Shown here piece by piece: positions 63,612 through 64,000 of a stretch of 64,000 bases of DNA. The stretch is from Rhodobacter maris. Its GTDB lineage: Bacteria > Pseudomonadota > Alphaproteobacteria > Rhodobacterales > Rhodobacteraceae. The stretch lies in contig NZ_OBMT01000001.1 in the NCBI RefSeq assembly GCF_900217815.1, positions 310,001-374,000 of the forward strand, read 5' to 3'. Every line of letters begins with the position of its first letter. Within the stretch, counting starts at the first letter, position 1. Below the pieces are notes generated by a model. That model worked only from the letters and a program-made list of their open reading frames with translations, was not told the DNA's origin and did no database searches. Made by a program: the position numbers and the translations under genes.

Positions 63612-64000
63612 ATGATCAAGAAAACCGCTCTGCGGCTCGGCGTTTCGGTTCTTGGCCTGCTTTCGGCCACCGGCCTGGCCCATGCCGAAAAGCTGATCAT
63701 CGGCCATTTCGGCATTCCGCTGCCGATGATGACCGAGATCTCGACCGGCGCCTATGACAAGGCGATGGGCTACGAGATCGAATGGCGCAAGTTCGGCTCG
63801 GGCACTGAAGTGATTGCCGCGATGGCTTCGGGCGATGTGAAGCTGGCGGCCCTCGGCTCCTCGCCTTTCGCCATTGGCGCGAGCCAGGGCGTACCGGCGC
63901 AGCTTTTCATGCTTTCGGGCGTGATCGGCACCGCCGAAAGCCTGATCGCCCGCGACGGTGCGGGGATCGAGACGCTCGCGGACCTCAAAGGCAAGCGGGT
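63612..64000 (+). CDS. tauA: Taurine ABC transporter periplasmic binding protein, partial
   Basis: 129 visible residues of a substrate-binding protein, cut by the window end. The signal peptide MIKKTALRLGVSVLGLLSATGLAHA is followed by the mature start EKLIIGHFGIPLPMM. The region ALGSSPFAIGASQGVPAQLFML fits the family that binds taurine or alkanesulfonates (TauA/SsuA). An AAGAGGA site precedes the ATG. It is expected to be followed by tauB and tauC outside the window. Its role is taurine uptake to feed tpa. Confidence 0.88.
   Translation, partial: MIKKTALRLGVSVLGLLSATGLAHAEKLIIGHFGIPLPMMTEISTGAYDKAMGYEIEWRKFGSGTEVIAAMASGDVKLAALGSSPFAIGASQGVPAQLFMLSGVIGTAESLIARDGAGIETLADLKGKR

Overview
The window is one contiguous piece of a GC-rich chromosome, almost certainly from an alphaproteobacterium of the order Rhodobacterales (Rhodobacter/Paracoccus-like). 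The evidence is the gene set: a DUF6280 protein, a holin/N-acetylmuramidase pair of the type that releases gene transfer agents, a TauR-Tpa-TauA taurine locus, argC next to ccmE, a deoC-linked aldehyde dehydrogenase, a large dimethylglycine-dehydrogenase-type protein, a possible CtrA-type box, and an Ala/Glu-rich protein with a conserved basic C-terminus. No rRNA, tRNA, CRISPR array, insertion sequence or integrase was seen.

Layout. 0-7.5 kb: acidic protein, DUF6280 protein, folate-binding YgfZ, an MsbA-like ABC exporter, a class V aminotransferase, a DUF305 protein and a YbaN-like membrane protein. 7.7-15.2 kb: signalling block with a CHASE4-HAMP histidine kinase co-transcribed with a receiver-GGDEF-EAL protein, a glycerate kinase, a small lipoprotein and a second GGDEF-EAL protein whose GGDEF half is degenerate. 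15.5-24 kb: metG, arginase, the holin and endolysin, ccmE, argC, a PEP-CTERM-like surface protein, murI, a LysR regulator and a likely small RNA. 24-32.5 kb: purL, a sulfotransferase-like protein, bolA-grxD, a secreted ClpP-like protein, deoC and a large aldehyde dehydrogenase that lacks its catalytic residues. 32.6-42.3 kb: membrane proteins, a nitroreductase, an EI24/CysZ-like protein, methylmalonyl-CoA epimerase, a response regulator, a GNAT enzyme, the DUF1501/DUF1800 pair and aspS. 42.4-49.8 kb: carB, then a short AT-richer accessory patch with two small unknown proteins, then a FAD oxidoreductase, a CMD-family protein, an EF-hand protein and a GH25 muramidase. 49.9-64 kb: dimethylglycine-dehydrogenase-like protein, a 2-hydroxyacid dehydrogenase, an SH3 protein, a CDF transporter, an ElaB/YqjE-like pair, a PAP2 phosphatase with an ArnT-like glycosyltransferase, a TauE/SafE permease, and the taurine locus, cut by the window end inside tauA.

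Most of this is ordinary housekeeping sequence. The points most worth a second look are: (i) a two-copy arrangement of 17-bp palindromes at 22-bp centre spacing, upstream of both the DUF6280 gene and the putative small RNA; (ii) an in-frame segment of about 55 residues inside aspS, in a stretch of about 50% GC; (iii) the AT-richer patch after carB with a two-gene cassette, DnaA-box-like sites and a possible antisense structured RNA; (iv) the aldehyde dehydrogenase lacking nucleophile and general base; (v) the lysis pair far from any other phage-like gene.

All calls are from reading the sequence and from memory of protein families. No database search was run.
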